Positions 1 to 8,132 are shown, numbered from the stretch's first letter. The stretch is 47,416 nt of DNA from JAVBOW01 sp031550615 (GCA_031550615.1 JAVBOL010000038.1:1-47416); one strand, 5' to 3'. Numbers and translations: made by a program. The notes: generated by a model not told the origin, from the letters alone.

Positions 1-85
1 AACCCTTGAGCGTTTCGGTTTCAGATTTAAAATGAGCGTAGAGGGCCTTAACGGCTTTGATCCTCAGGAGTCGGCGGCTGAGCAT
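1..85 (-). CDS. nusB: Transcription antitermination factor NusB, N-terminal part (runs off window)
   Basis: Reading the minus strand from the ATG at 85 gives 28 codons without a stop up to the window edge. The peptide begins MLSRRLLRIKAVKALYAHFK, which matches the opening helix of Bacteroidota NusB proteins as I remember them (short basic start, then an IKxVKALYAH-like helix). NusB pairs with NusE/S10 and binds boxA RNA during rRNA antitermination. A good promoter lies just upstream on the same strand (112-142), which supports this start. Only the first fifth or so of the protein is visible, so the call rests on a short match. Confidence 0.6.
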   Translation of the reverse strand, partial: MLSRRLLRIKAVKALYAHFKSETETLKG

Positions 86-111
86 GACGTTTAATTGCGA
101 AAATTAGGCTG

Positions 112-142
112 CAAACCTACGTAAAAAATAGATGAAAAGCAA
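112..142 (-). promoter_or_regulatory. Promoter for nusB (Bacteroidota type)
   Basis: On the minus strand the -7 box TAGGTTTG occupies 119-112 and a -33 TTG occupies 142-140, with 20 bp between them. Transcription would start near 105, about 20 nt before the nusB ATG. It overlaps the -7 box of the divergent flavoprotein gene. Confidence 0.55.
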
Positions 143-143
143 C

Positions 144-151
144 TATCTTTG
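144..151 (+). promoter_or_regulatory. -7 box of the flavoprotein gene; near-leaderless start
   Basis: TATCTTTG fits the TAnnTTTG consensus and ends only 5 nt before the ATG at 157. If used, the transcript would start at or within a few bases of the start codon. No clear -33 element is seen 20 bp upstream. Confidence 0.4.
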
Positions 152-156
152 CGCCG

Positions 157-1413
157 ATGCAATACGATGTGATAGTTATAGGCGCGGGAGCGTCGGGACT
201 CATGGCTGCCGGGACGGCGGCCAGGCAGGGTGCGCGCGTATTGCTCATCGAGAAAATGGAGCGGCCCGGGCGCAAAGTGCGTATCACGGGCAAAGGGCGT
301 TGCAACGTAACCAACCTGCGCCCCGCCGGCGAGTTCATGGAGCATATCCGGGCGGGGCGGGAGTTGTTCGCCACGGCGTTCGCGGCCTTCGACAACGAGG
401 CCACGGCGCGCTTTTTCGAAGAGATCGGCGTGAAGATGGTCCGCGAGAGGGGCGAAAGGCTCTTCCCGGAAAGCGGTCGCGCAGAAGACGTGGCACGGGC
501 GCTGGAGGCGTGGTGCGACGGCGCAGGGGTGGAAAAACTCTTCCGCACGCGCGTGACGAAGATATTGGCCGGCAACGGTTCTGTGGCCGGTGTAGCTACT
601 TCCGCCGGGGAATTCAGCGCGCGCAGCGTGATACTGTGCACTGGCGGGGTCTCCTACCCCGCCACCGGCTCCACGGGCGACGGCTACAAAATGGCACACG
701 AGCTCGGGCACGCGATAGAGCCCCTTCAACCATCTTTGGTATCGCTTTACAGCGACCACCAGGCCATGGCTTCACTCGCCGGGCTGGCGTTGCGCAACGT
801 TTCGGTAAGCCTGTATATAAACGGTAAGTGCGAAGCCTCGGAGTTCGGCGAAATGGAATTCGCCCGCAGCCGCACCACCCGCCGCGGCGTGGAGTTGGCC
901 GGGGCCGTGGTCCTGCGCCTGAGCCGCCGTGCCGTGGGCACGCTGCTGGACGGCCAGCGCACGGAAATATCCATAGACCTCAAACCCGCGCTCGATATCC
1001 CCACCCTCTCGGCACGCATCACGCGCGAGGTCGCCTCATTGGGCCAGCGCGTCCGCCTGGGCGACGTGCTACGCAAGCTGATGCCCGAATCGCTGGTGGC
1101 AGCCATAGCCCGCGAAATGGGGCACGCCACCGCCACGCCTATGCACCGCGCACCCTCAAGCGAAGATATCGCCCGCGCGGTCAAGGATTTCCGCCTTCCA
1201 CTCAGCGGCCACGCCCCTTTCGAAGAGGCGATAGTTACCGCCGGGGGCATCGCCGCCGAGGGCGTAAACCCCACCACTCTGCTTTCGCGCCGTGTGCGTG
1301 GGCTTTACTTCGCGGGCGAAGTGCTCGATATAGACGCGGATACGGGCGGATATAACCTCCAGATAGCATTCTCGACCGGGCATCTGGCCGGGACTAACGC
1401 AGCAGGGAAATGA
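157..1413 (+). CDS. HI0933/YhiN-family FAD-binding oxidoreductase
   Basis: A 418-residue flavoprotein. The N-terminus has the dinucleotide-binding motif GAGASG (residues 9-14) followed by an acidic residue at the end of the second strand (LLIEKM) and the family signature RKVRITGKGRCNVTN around residues 40-54. The C-terminus has the second FAD contact, FAGEVLDIDADTGGYNLQIA, near residues 386-405, as is usual in this family. Family members are annotated as aminoacetone oxidase-like or simply NAD(P)/FAD-dependent oxidoreductases; the physiological substrate is not established. It is probably cytoplasmic, with no signal peptide. The stop overlaps the next start (ATGA), so it forms an operon with the two following genes. 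Confidence 0.9.
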   Translation: MQYDVIVIGAGASGLMAAGTAARQGARVLLIEKMERPGRKVRITGKGRCNVTNLRPAGEFMEHIRAGRELFATAFAAFDNEATARFFEEIGVKMVRERGERLFPESGRAEDVARALEAWCDGAGVEKLFRTRVTKILAGNGSVAGVATSAGEFSARSVILCTGGVSYPATGSTGDGYKMAHELGHAIEPLQPSLVSLYSDHQAMASLAGLALRNVSVSLYINGKCEASEFGEMEFARSRTTRRGVELAGAVVLRLSRRAVGTLLDGQRTEISIDLKPALDIPTLSARITREVASLGQRVRLGDVLRKLMPESLVAAIAREMGHATATPMHRAPSSEDIARAVKDFRLPLSGHAPFEEAIVTAGGIAAEGVNPTTLLSRRVRGLYFAGEVLDIDADTGGYNLQIAFSTGHLAGTNAAGK

Positions 1414-1730
1414 TCGCGGATATTTTTACGCGGCTGCGCCACCGCAACGGATACGGCATCCACTCGCCGCTGGTGTACGCACTCTCGCGTGAGGTCTTCG
1501 CGCGCCACAGCCGGGACGCCGCGGAGCTGGAGGCAGTGAAAGGGTTCCTCGCACGCCGCGGCCTGGATATGGGATTGGCCTACGATCTGCCCGAAACGAT
1601 GCCCCTACGTGGTGCGCTGTGCATAATGCGCCGCACGGGAGCGGTCGCCGGGGCACTGACCATCGACCGCAAACGCTACACGCTTATCATCTGCGACGGC
1701 GGACTACCCGTCCAACACTTTATATTATGA
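1410..1730 (+). CDS. Short protein, possible remnant of a SAM-methyltransferase-like family
   Basis: A 106-residue protein held between its neighbours by 4-bp and 4-bp ATGA overlaps, so translation is almost certainly coupled and the frame is probably real. The start RLRHRNGYGIHSPLVY (about residues 8-23) resembles the N-terminus of roughly 240-residue Bacteroidota methyltransferase-like proteins (HGIHSPFVF-type motif, from memory). The C-terminus ends in a DGG-containing segment, ICDGGLPVQHFIL. No glycine-rich SAM loop is visible. The protein is less than half the length of those relatives, so it is either a degenerate internal-deletion derivative or a short family of its own. Function unknown. 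Confidence 0.6.
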   Translation: MIADIFTRLRHRNGYGIHSPLVYALSREVFARHSRDAAELEAVKGFLARRGLDMGLAYDLPETMPLRGALCIMRRTGAVAGALTIDRKRYTLIICDGGLPVQHFIL

Positions 1731-2284
1731 AGATATACACCAAACACGGGGACGGGGGGCAGACCTCGCTCGCCGGCGGCGAAAGGGTGGCGAAAGACGA
1801 CCCACGCGTAGAGGCCTACGGCACGCTCGACGAGCTTTGCGCCCACGTCGGACACCTCTACGACAGCATAGAGATGGAAGACCTGCGCGAAGACCTGCTT
1901 GCGGTGCAGCGGTACCTTATGGTAGCCGCCGCCATCCTCTCGACCGACCCGGCAGCCCCACAGGCCATAAAGGATAAAATCCCCCCCATGCGCCCGGAAT
2001 ATACCGCATGGCTCGAAAGCAGGATCGACGCCATGAGCGCCACGCTGCCCGCGATCCGGTTTTTCAGTCTGCCGTGCGGACACCCGGCGGTTTCGCAGAG
2101 CCACATCTGCCGCACGGTGTGCCGCCGCGCCGAGAGGGCTTACGTAACCGCCTCGGCGGGCGGGGAAATCGCCCCCGAGGTCGGTATTTTCCTGAACAGG
2201 CTCTCCGACTACCTGTATGTAGCTGGCAGACAGATCACTATGCATCTTGGAGTGCAGGAGCGGCATTGGATACCCGGCGCTTAA
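1727..2284 (+). CDS. ATP:cob(I)alamin adenosyltransferase, PduO type
   Basis: The 185-residue protein starts at the ATG overlapping the previous stop. A longer reading frame begins upstream, but the family starts exactly here with MKIYTKHGDGGQTSLAGGERV, the ATP-binding loop. The DELC segment follows near residues 35-38, and the C-terminal signature is RRAERAY then FLNRLSDYLYVAGR. The enzyme transfers the adenosyl group from ATP to cob(I)alamin in the cytoplasm to make coenzyme B12. Length and motifs are normal for the family. Co-transcription with the flavoprotein gene is implied by overlapping starts and stops; a direct functional link is not evident. Confidence 0.93.
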   Translation: MKIYTKHGDGGQTSLAGGERVAKDDPRVEAYGTLDELCAHVGHLYDSIEMEDLREDLLAVQRYLMVAAAILSTDPAAPQAIKDKIPPMRPEYTAWLESRIDAMSATLPAIRFFSLPCGHPAVSQSHICRTVCRRAERAYVTASAGGEIAPEVGIFLNRLSDYLYVAGRQITMHLGVQERHWIPGA

Positions 2285-2310
2285 TGATTTTTTAACATTG
2301 TCAAATGCCG

Positions 2311-2337
2311 TTGCATAAGAAAAATTTTATACTTTTG
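2311..2337 (+). promoter_or_regulatory. Promoter for the DUF2795 gene
   Basis: The -7 box TACTTTTG is at 2330-2337 and a -33-like TTG at 2311-2313, separated by 16 bp, somewhat short. The ATG at 2374 lies about 35 nt downstream. Confidence 0.5.
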
Positions 2338-2373
2338 CGGCTTACGTAAACCTTACATAAAAATTTCGAAGGT

Positions 2374-2595
2374 ATGTATTGGACTTTAGAGCTTGCGTCG
2401 AAACTCGAAGATGCACCCTGGCCAGCCACAAAAGACGAACTGATAGACTACGCCGTACGCTCGGGCGCCCCGCTCGAAGTGATCGAGAACCTGAACGAGA
2501 TCGAGGATGAAGGCGAGATCTACGAAAGCATAGAGGATATCTGGCCCGACTACCCGAGCAAAGACGACTTTTTCTTCAACGAAGACGAGTATTAG
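2374..2595 (+). CDS. Small acidic DUF2795-family protein
   Basis: A 73-residue, strongly acidic protein with an aromatic-acidic tail (FFFNEDEY). It matches the short DUF2795 proteins that are widespread in Bacteroidota, with the core WPATKDELIDYAVRSGAP near residues 16-33 followed by LEVIENLNEI. No catalytic motif, signal peptide or membrane segment is visible. It has its own promoter and a weak terminator, so it looks monocistronic. Function unknown. Confidence 0.85.
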   Translation: MYWTLELASKLEDAPWPATKDELIDYAVRSGAPLEVIENLNEIEDEGEIYESIEDIWPDYPSKDDFFFNEDEY

Positions 2596-2604
2596 TCGGG
2601 ATAT

Positions 2605-2624
2605 AAATCCGATCGGGATTTTTT
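2605..2624 (+). terminator. Weak intrinsic terminator after the DUF2795 gene
   Basis: AAATCC (2605-2610) pairs with GGATTT (2616-2621) around a 5-nt loop, and the T run continues to 2624. The stem is short, so efficiency is doubtful. Confidence 0.4.
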
Positions 2625-2641
2625 AGTTTAACATTTTTCAC

Positions 2642-2649
2642 TATATTTG
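2642..2649 (+). promoter_or_regulatory. -7 box of tRNA-Gln
   Basis: TATATTTG is a perfect TAnnTTTG match ending 9 nt before the mature tRNA 5' end. The -33 region (about 2618-2625, T-rich) is not a clear match. Confidence 0.55.
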
Positions 2650-2658
2650 CACCGCGAT

Positions 2659-2729
2659 TGACCCATGGTGTAATGGCAACACAGCAGATTTTGGTTCTGT
2701 TATTCTAGGTTCGAGTCCTGGTGGGTCAA
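2659..2729 (+). tRNA. tRNA-Gln(TTG)
   Basis: The acceptor stem TGACCCA (2659-2665) pairs with TGGGTCA (2722-2728), followed by discriminator A at 2729. The anticodon stem GCAGA/TCTGT encloses the 7-nt loop TTTTGGT, giving anticodon TTG for glutamine. The T arm carries GGTTCGAGTCC. CCA is not encoded, as is common in Bacteroidota. The total length is 71 nt, normal for tRNA-Gln. Confidence 0.95.
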
Positions 2730-2734
2730 CAAAG

Positions 2735-2762
2735 GGCTCCGGTATGATACCGGGGCCTTTTT
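2735..2762 (+). terminator. Intrinsic terminator of tRNA-Gln
   Basis: GGCTCCGGTA (2735-2744) pairs with TACCGGGGCC (2748-2757) over 10 bp with one G-T wobble and a 3-nt loop, followed by TTTTT. Confidence 0.85.
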
Positions 2763-2894
2763 GCTTTACATAACCCGGAACTTTGCAGGGAGCGGTGGCT
2801 TTCCTAAGGCCCTTTGTTGACCGACGTATTTACATCCACCCCCTGCCCCCGCCTTGAAAATGCGGGGAATTGATGGTGCGGATCAACCATACGT

Positions 2895-2929
2895 AAAAAA
2901 CACCCCGAAAGCTTGATGCTTCCGGGGTG
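2895..2929 (-). terminator. Intrinsic terminator of the N-glycan PUL operon
   Basis: On the minus strand a 12-bp stem formed by 2929-2918 and 2912-2901 (one G-T wobble) closes a 5-nt loop and is followed by six T residues (2900-2895). It lies 41 bp beyond the stop of the last PUL gene. The stretch 2763-2894 shows no other feature. Confidence 0.8.
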
Positions 2930-2969
2930 GATTTCAAGGCGTTGCAAACGCTTTCAACATCGCAACCGG

Positions 2970-4445
2970 CTATTCGTTGGGGATCGGGGTAGCCATACCC
3001 AATCCGATGTTCTTAACCAACACATAGTTTGAGGTTGTGTTAGCGGGGGAGTTCGCCACTTTTGCCAGAAGTGTAAAGCGAATATACCTCTGGTAGTTCG
3101 ACGTGTTGAGTTTGATGTTGCACACGCCGTCGCCAGTAAACGGCAGGGTCACGTACTGGATCAGTTTAAAGGTTACTCCGTCATCGCTGCCAAGTATACT
3201 GATGCCGCTCGCGCTGTAATTAGCCACCGGCACGCTGTTGCCAGGACTCATCTGGTGCTCGAAGTTAAAATAGTTGAACTCGGTGGTTTCTTTGCGGTCT
3301 ATGATAAAGTGTATGCCAACCGCGTTCGTCGGCCCGGGCACACCGTCGTACGATGCGTTTATCTTTAAGAATCCGGCACAGGTGTTAGCAGCGTCGTCCA
3401 GGGCGAGTTCAGGTCCTCCGCAAGCGGCAAAACCGTTGGCCGTCGTGCGCACCAGGGTAGCGGTAGAGCTCATTATCTCCCAGTTAGCGCGCGACATGGG
3501 TTCGAAGGAGAAGTCGACGACCGTCACACTCATGTCGGTGTAGACGCCGCTGCCGTCCTTGGCGGAGATCCTGACGGTGGTCGTGCCTTTGGCCTTTGCG
3601 GTGATCGCTCCGGCGGAGGTCACCGTGGCCACCGCCGTATTCGACGAAGTGTAATCGACGGCTTTGTTGGCAGCGTTGCGCGGGAAGACCTTAGCCATGC
3701 TCGTTTCGGCTACGCCGTTGGTCACGGTGAAGGAAGCGCCGGTCATCATGTAGTAATCCTGAATGTCCTCACGCAGATCGATGCGACTCACCATTACGGT
3801 GGCTACGGTGAATGAGCACGTCTGATTCATTTCGGGATCGTCGGGCGAGGTCACGGTGACAGTGGCCGTACCGACCCCCGCCGCGTGTACTATACCGCTG
3901 CGGTCGACCGAAACCACGCTGCTGTTGCTCGATGAATAGTTCAGTCTCTTAGCGGTGCAGTTGGCCGGGACGTAGGCGATGTGGTCGCACAGGTAGAAGT
4001 TGGACTTGGTCGACAGGCTGACAGTGGCGTAATCGGGGTCGATGGTGAACGACTCCATAGGTATATTGGCCACCACTACCCTGCAGGAGGCCTTGATCCT
4101 GCTGTTATTTTTGGCGGTGATGGTCAGCGTCGCCTCTCCCGCACCCTGGGCGGTCACTAAGCCCCGCTTGTCGACCGTGAAGACGGCAGGGTCGTCCGAA
4201 AAGAAGTCAAAATTATACCTCTCATAGTCGTCGGCGTCGGTCGGGGTGGGCGTTGCCACGACCTGCATGGTCATGGGGTTCTCTCCGGCGAGCTCTATCT
4301 GCCCGTCTGTGAGGTTATCCAATTCGACGCCCGTCACCGGGTTCGTCACGTCGGGCGTCGTGCCCTTTTCATCGCCATCGCATCCCCATGCCAGGCTGGC
4401 ACAGGCCATGACGAAACAAACGATATATTTACTGATCTGTTTCAT
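2970..4445 (-). CDS. Surface lipoprotein with Big2 repeats and a discoidin-like C-terminal domain
   Basis: A 491-residue lipoprotein with a signal peptide ending LAWGC (lipid Cys22) followed by DGDEKG, an acidic stretch typical of surface-exported Bacteroidota lipoproteins. Three bacterial Ig-like (Big2) repeats follow, recognizable by their endings GLVTAQGAGEATLTITA (about 95-111), GIVHAAGVGTATVTVTS and AITAKAKGTTTVRISA. The last ~180 residues look like a carbohydrate-binding beta-sandwich of F5/8C type (GISILGSDDGVTFKLIQYVT). It is the last gene of the SusC/SusD operon. I infer a glycan-binding or spacing role at the cell surface; no catalytic residues are recognized. Confidence 0.8.
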   Translation of the reverse strand: MKQISKYIVCFVMACASLAWGCDGDEKGTTPDVTNPVTGVELDNLTDGQIELAGENPMTMQVVATPTPTDADDYERYNFDFFSDDPAVFTVDKRGLVTAQGAGEATLTITAKNNSRIKASCRVVVANIPMESFTIDPDYATVSLSTKSNFYLCDHIAYVPANCTAKRLNYSSSNSSVVSVDRSGIVHAAGVGTATVTVTSPDDPEMNQTCSFTVATVMVSRIDLREDIQDYYMMTGASFTVTNGVAETSMAKVFPRNAANKAVDYTSSNTAVATVTSAGAITAKAKGTTTVRISAKDGSGVYTDMSVTVVDFSFEPMSRANWEIMSSTATLVRTTANGFAACGGPELALDDAANTCAGFLKINASYDGVPGPTNAVGIHFIIDRKETTEFNYFNFEHQMSPGNSVPVANYSASGISILGSDDGVTFKLIQYVTLPFTGDGVCNIKLNTSNYQRYIRFTLLAKVANSPANTTSNYVLVKNIGLGMATPIPNE

Positions 4446-4473
4446 GTTATTCTGTTTTTTTTAGTCTGAACGA

Positions 4474-5865
4474 TCAATAGTCCTTCTTGTACAACGGTCC
4501 GCTGAGGACCACGTCGTCTCCGAACATGGGTATCGAGGCGTTGCTCAGATAGGCCGATACGTCCCTGTCACGCAGGTCGTAGGCGAACCACACCCCGAAA
4601 CCGTTGTTAACCACATAGTCCTGGGTAAAGGTAAGCAGGTTTGCCGCCGTGGGGCTGCCGCCGTTTATGTCGGTGGCCGTGGGCGAGTACTTGCTTTTGG
4701 TCGTATAGCTGGGCGCGCTGGTCGAATACTGGCCGTAGAAGGCATACATCCCGAAATCTATCGCGTCTACCAGCGACTGACCGTTGTGGGTGGCGGGTAT
4801 ACTGCCGGCAGCGCCTATATTATAGACCGCTATGATCTTGTCAGGCATGGCTTTTCGCAGCGCGAGCACCAACTCTGCCATCTTCACGCCGCTGCTAAGG
4901 CCGTACTTATTGTTGCTCTTGTAATCGGACCATTCGTCGTCAAGGTCAATGCCGTCCAATCCGTAGGCCTCGACGGCGGCCTTGCACTGGGCTGCGAAGC
5001 TGGTGGCGTACGCTCCGCCGAGATTCGCCACGCCGGTAAAGTCGTGGTTGCCCAATACGTCGAGTATCACCTTGATGCCCTTGTCCTGCAACGGTTTGAT
5101 ATACTTGTCGCGGTTGGTGAGTATGTGCTGCACGTTGCTGTTGAACGTGAGGCAGGCGCGCTGCTCGGCGGCGTTATAGTTTACGTTGGCCGCGAAGATT
5201 ATGGCCACGTCGAAGAGCTGCTTGCCGCTGTCCTTGAGCGTGTACGAGCCAACGTTGAGTATGTTGCCGCTGTTAACCTCCACGTAGCAGAGCGTTTTGA
5301 AGGGTTTCGTGTTGTCGGGCACGGGGTCCCCTACCGTGACGATGTAGTAGAGCGCCCTGTCGCCCGGGGCCACTTTCATGACGCCGTCAAGCGAACCTAA
5401 TGAAATAGCCAACAGGTATTTGCCATTCTCAAGCCCGTCCTTGCTCAGGGTTATACCCAGAGGCAGCGACTCGGTATGCCATTTTTCGACCACTATTGCG
5501 CCATCGTCCTCCAGCGTCACGTTCTCCTCGGGGAACGCCTGGTAGGATGTGAAATTGGCCTCATTGTAGTCGCCCACCAGTTCCGGCGCGACCCTTACCG
5601 AGACGCCCTGTGCCGAACCCACCGCTTTCGACAGGCCCAGATAGATCTGGTGCCCGGTGGTCTGGTTGCGCACTTCCAGTCCGATGGTCGCACGGTTGAC
5701 CATTGTGTTTTTCAGGTAGCCGTACAGCTCGGTGGACTCCCGGTAGCTGCTCTTGTCGGCCTCTCCCACCACGATATCTTCGCCGCATGCGGTCAGAAAC
5801 GCTCCGGCAGCCGCCAGCATCACGATCCATGTCGCGGCCCTGTTCATATATTTATTCATTTTCAT
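4474..5865 (-). CDS. GH18 endo-beta-N-acetylglucosaminidase lipoprotein with DUF1735 N-terminal domain
   Basis: A 463-residue lipoprotein (Cys27 after FLTA, followed by GEDIV). Residues ~45-180 are a BT_3987-like DUF1735 domain ending in ALYYIVTVGDP. Residues ~185-460 are a GH18 barrel with the catalytic motif DGIDLDDEW at 304-312, the EndoF/EndoH form of DxxDxDxE; Glu311 is the expected acid/base. Family knowledge: such enzymes cut between the two core GlcNAc residues of N-glycans, releasing the oligosaccharide at the cell surface for SusCD import. Position within a SusC/SusD operon next to an ECF/FecR pair parallels the Bacteroides thetaiotaomicron BT_3983-3994 locus (from memory). Specificity for high-mannose glycans is inferred from that likeness. 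Confidence 0.88.
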   Translation of the reverse strand: MKMNKYMNRAATWIVMLAAAGAFLTACGEDIVVGEADKSSYRESTELYGYLKNTMVNRATIGLEVRNQTTGHQIYLGLSKAVGSAQGVSVRVAPELVGDYNEANFTSYQAFPEENVTLEDDGAIVVEKWHTESLPLGITLSKDGLENGKYLLAISLGSLDGVMKVAPGDRALYYIVTVGDPVPDNTKPFKTLCYVEVNSGNILNVGSYTLKDSGKQLFDVAIIFAANVNYNAAEQRACLTFNSNVQHILTNRDKYIKPLQDKGIKVILDVLGNHDFTGVANLGGAYATSFAAQCKAAVEAYGLDGIDLDDEWSDYKSNNKYGLSSGVKMAELVLALRKAMPDKIIAVYNIGAAGSIPATHNGQSLVDAIDFGMYAFYGQYSTSAPSYTTKSKYSPTATDINGGSPTAANLLTFTQDYVVNNGFGVWFAYDLRDRDVSAYLSNASIPMFGDDVVLSGPLYKKDY

Positions 5866-5878
5866 CGTGTATTTATTT

Positions 5879-7072
5879 TTATTCTTCGGGAAGCGATGCG
5901 GGTATCCAGGTCAGGGGCGAATTGGCCGTGGCGTGGTTGCCGTAGCTGCTGTAATCCTTAACCTGCGAACCCGAGCCCTCGTCCATCTTCCAGTAGGCCA
6001 CCAGCCCCGGCGTCGCGGGATCGACCTCATACATGTTGTCGCGTATATCGCTCGCGCTGCGCACGGTGTTCCAGATGCGCACCTCGCACATATCGCCGTC
6101 GAAGTAACGGTCGGCAGCGTAGGAGTAGCCGATGTGGAATTTATTGGTGTTCTTGGGGTTAACGCCCAGGCTCACGTAGTTATAGAAATAACTTGTCAGT
6201 GCGGGCAACCTGTATTTCTCCTCTCCGTTCAGATAGAAGATCAGCTCCCTGGAGGTGCAGTCGTAGGTCATCGCGAAATGCGTCCATTTGCCCGTTTCGA
6301 GCTTTAGGGCCGACGAGCTTACGTTGGCGCCGATGGCGATGGCCAGGTGCAACTGGTCTTTTGCGAGCAGGTCGCCCATGCGGACCAGGAAGTAATCCTC
6401 GACGCCCATGATCGTGCTGATGCTCTTGGTAAGGGCCCTGGGGTGCAGCATGGCCTCGTAGGTCACCGCTTGCATGTCCTGCACCGCCCTGCCGCTGCCG
6501 GTGGGGTTGTCGAATCCAGGCACGGTCAGGTAGTTTTCGCCCATGTAGGCCGCCGTGTTTATCGTCGCGCCTTTGCTTACCACATAGTAGAGCGTACGCG
6601 CGCCTTCGAGCACATCCACGCCGCCGGTCCAGTTGCTGATGGTAACCGGCAACAGGTAATACACGTCGCGGGGCATATCTTCGATACCGCTGAGGCGGAT
6701 CTCCACCTCAGGGGAACGCACGTTGCCGGCCTGGATCACGGCCTGCTCGGTCGCCAGTTCGAAATACTGCTCGGGCAGGGGCAGGTAGGAGGTGTAGTGC
6801 GCCTGGTTGTAATGGTCGACCTGCGAGAGGTCGATGCTGTAGTTTACCGTCACGTCACGGTTGGCTGGCAGGGCCAGAGCGGCTTGCAGTGTCCTGCGAC
6901 CGGTCCTGTCGTTGGTTTTGAATTTGACGGTTTCGGTATCGGTCGATTCGGCCTGTTGTATATACACCACATTATCGAAATCAGACACCGATTCGTCCAC
7001 GCGGTTGCAACCGGCCAGGGCGAATATGTACAATCCGGCGGTCACCGCTAAGATATATTTATAGACTTTCAT
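5879..7072 (-). CDS. DUF1735 and LamG-domain lipoprotein, probable surface glycan-binding protein
   Basis: A 397-residue lipoprotein (ALAGC, Cys22). Residues ~33-170 form a DUF1735 domain related to that of the neighbouring GH18 enzyme (NVVYIQQAES at the start, ARTLYYVVSKG at the end). Residues ~195-390 form a LamG/concanavalin-like jelly roll with the typical strands WTHFAMTYD, LIFYLNGEE, DGDMCEVRIWN and PGLVAYWKMDEGSG. No glycosidase motif is present, so binding of the N-glycan is the likely role. It is placed between the two GH18-fold genes, with 8- and 13-bp gaps. Confidence 0.83.
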   Translation of the reverse strand: MKVYKYILAVTAGLYIFALAGCNRVDESVSDFDNVVYIQQAESTDTETVKFKTNDRTGRRTLQAALALPANRDVTVNYSIDLSQVDHYNQAHYTSYLPLPEQYFELATEQAVIQAGNVRSPEVEIRLSGIEDMPRDVYYLLPVTISNWTGGVDVLEGARTLYYVVSKGATINTAAYMGENYLTVPGFDNPTGSGRAVQDMQAVTYEAMLHPRALTKSISTIMGVEDYFLVRMGDLLAKDQLHLAIAIGANVSSSALKLETGKWTHFAMTYDCTSRELIFYLNGEEKYRLPALTSYFYNYVSLGVNPKNTNKFHIGYSYAADRYFDGDMCEVRIWNTVRSASDIRDNMYEVDPATPGLVAYWKMDEGSGSQVKDYSSYGNHATANSPLTWIPASLPEE

Positions 7073-7080
7073 GGCTTGTG

Positions 7081-8130
7081 TCAGAATTTAGGTGAAGGGT
7101 TCATGATGCTGATCGCCGCACGCACATGCTTGTAATCGTACTCGGCATTGTAGTAATCCTCATTAATCAGGTAAATGCCGATGCCCGCTTTACGGTAGGC
7201 GGCCGGTATGATCGTCCACTCGGCGATATGCATGATCGCATTGATGGTTTTTTCACCCTGCGCATCGAGCATCAGTCCCCTGGGGTAGTTGGGATCGAGC
7301 GTCAGGGGCACCACGGTAACAATAAAGCGGTCGTCGGGCACTCCCTCGACCCAGGCCCTTTGCAGGGCGTGCTCCACGTCTCCGATGCTGCTCAGTGTGT
7401 GGGTGCGTATAACCAGGTAGTCGAACATCTCAAGTGCCTGCTTGTCTACCACGAACTGGGGCATGCCCTCCATGATGAAGGTCTTGTCGGGATTCTCCTC
7501 TTTGGCCGATCCGATGGCGCCGAAGATTATATCCTGCTGCGCGGTCAGTTCCTCGAGTTGCTCAGTGGAGAGCGCCTCTGCCGAATAGCCGTTGTAGTGC
7601 ACGCTAAGTCCGCTGTAGGGATACTTGCCGAGCAGGGCGACCTGCGAGGCGATGAAGTCCTGCAACTGTTCGGTGTAGACCTCCTCGAAGGGCACCCCGT
7701 CTTCGGCGGCCTGGGCTTTCCTCGCGTCGAAAGCGGCCTGGAACGCCACGCAGTCGATCGTATAGACCACGCGGGTGGCTTTGAGCGACTGTACCGCACG
7801 CATTTGCTCTATCTCGCTTGCGGTCAGGTCGTCAGGACTAAGCAACGAAACGATATCGACGCTATCAGGCACGGCATCAATGAATTGCGAGGGGCTAAAA
7901 GGTGTCTTTACCGAGTTGTCGAACCAACCCATAGTTACGTAGTGCATGGTTTTTTTATACTCCCTGACCGAATTGAGGTATTTACCGTACAGCTCGGGAT
8001 CCTGTTTGGATATGTCGGGATCCTGGAGTTTAAGCCCTTCGGGCCTTGTCCAGTCGTCGCACGCGGCAAGCATGGCGGCGGCGAGGAAAATAACCGGTAG
8101 CGCAAAGCGCATATTGACTCTGTTCTTCAT
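7081..8130 (-). CDS. GH18-like lipoprotein lacking catalytic acids
   Basis: A 349-residue lipoprotein (MLAAC, Cys24) of the putative GH18 chitinase-like group found next to SusD in Bacteroidota loci. Barrel strands are recognizable (HYVTMGWF, VDIVSLLS, TRVVYTIDC, YPYSGLSVHYNG). The place of the DxxDxDxE motif is taken by SGLSVHYN (173-180): aligned to DGIDLDDE of the downstream enzyme, all four acidic positions are replaced. The protein therefore probably binds rather than cleaves the glycan. The SusD stop lies 2 bp upstream, consistent with tight co-expression. Fold assignment comes from family likeness, loss of catalysis from the visible motif. Confidence 0.75.
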   Translation of the reverse strand: MKNRVNMRFALPVIFLAAAMLAACDDWTRPEGLKLQDPDISKQDPELYGKYLNSVREYKKTMHYVTMGWFDNSVKTPFSPSQFIDAVPDSVDIVSLLSPDDLTASEIEQMRAVQSLKATRVVYTIDCVAFQAAFDARKAQAAEDGVPFEEVYTEQLQDFIASQVALLGKYPYSGLSVHYNGYSAEALSTEQLEELTAQQDIIFGAIGSAKEENPDKTFIMEGMPQFVVDKQALEMFDYLVIRTHTLSSIGDVEHALQRAWVEGVPDDRFIVTVVPLTLDPNYPRGLMLDAQGEKTINAIMHIAEWTIIPAAYRKAGIGIYLINEDYYNAEYDYKHVRAAISIMNPSPKF

Positions 8131-8132
8131 CT

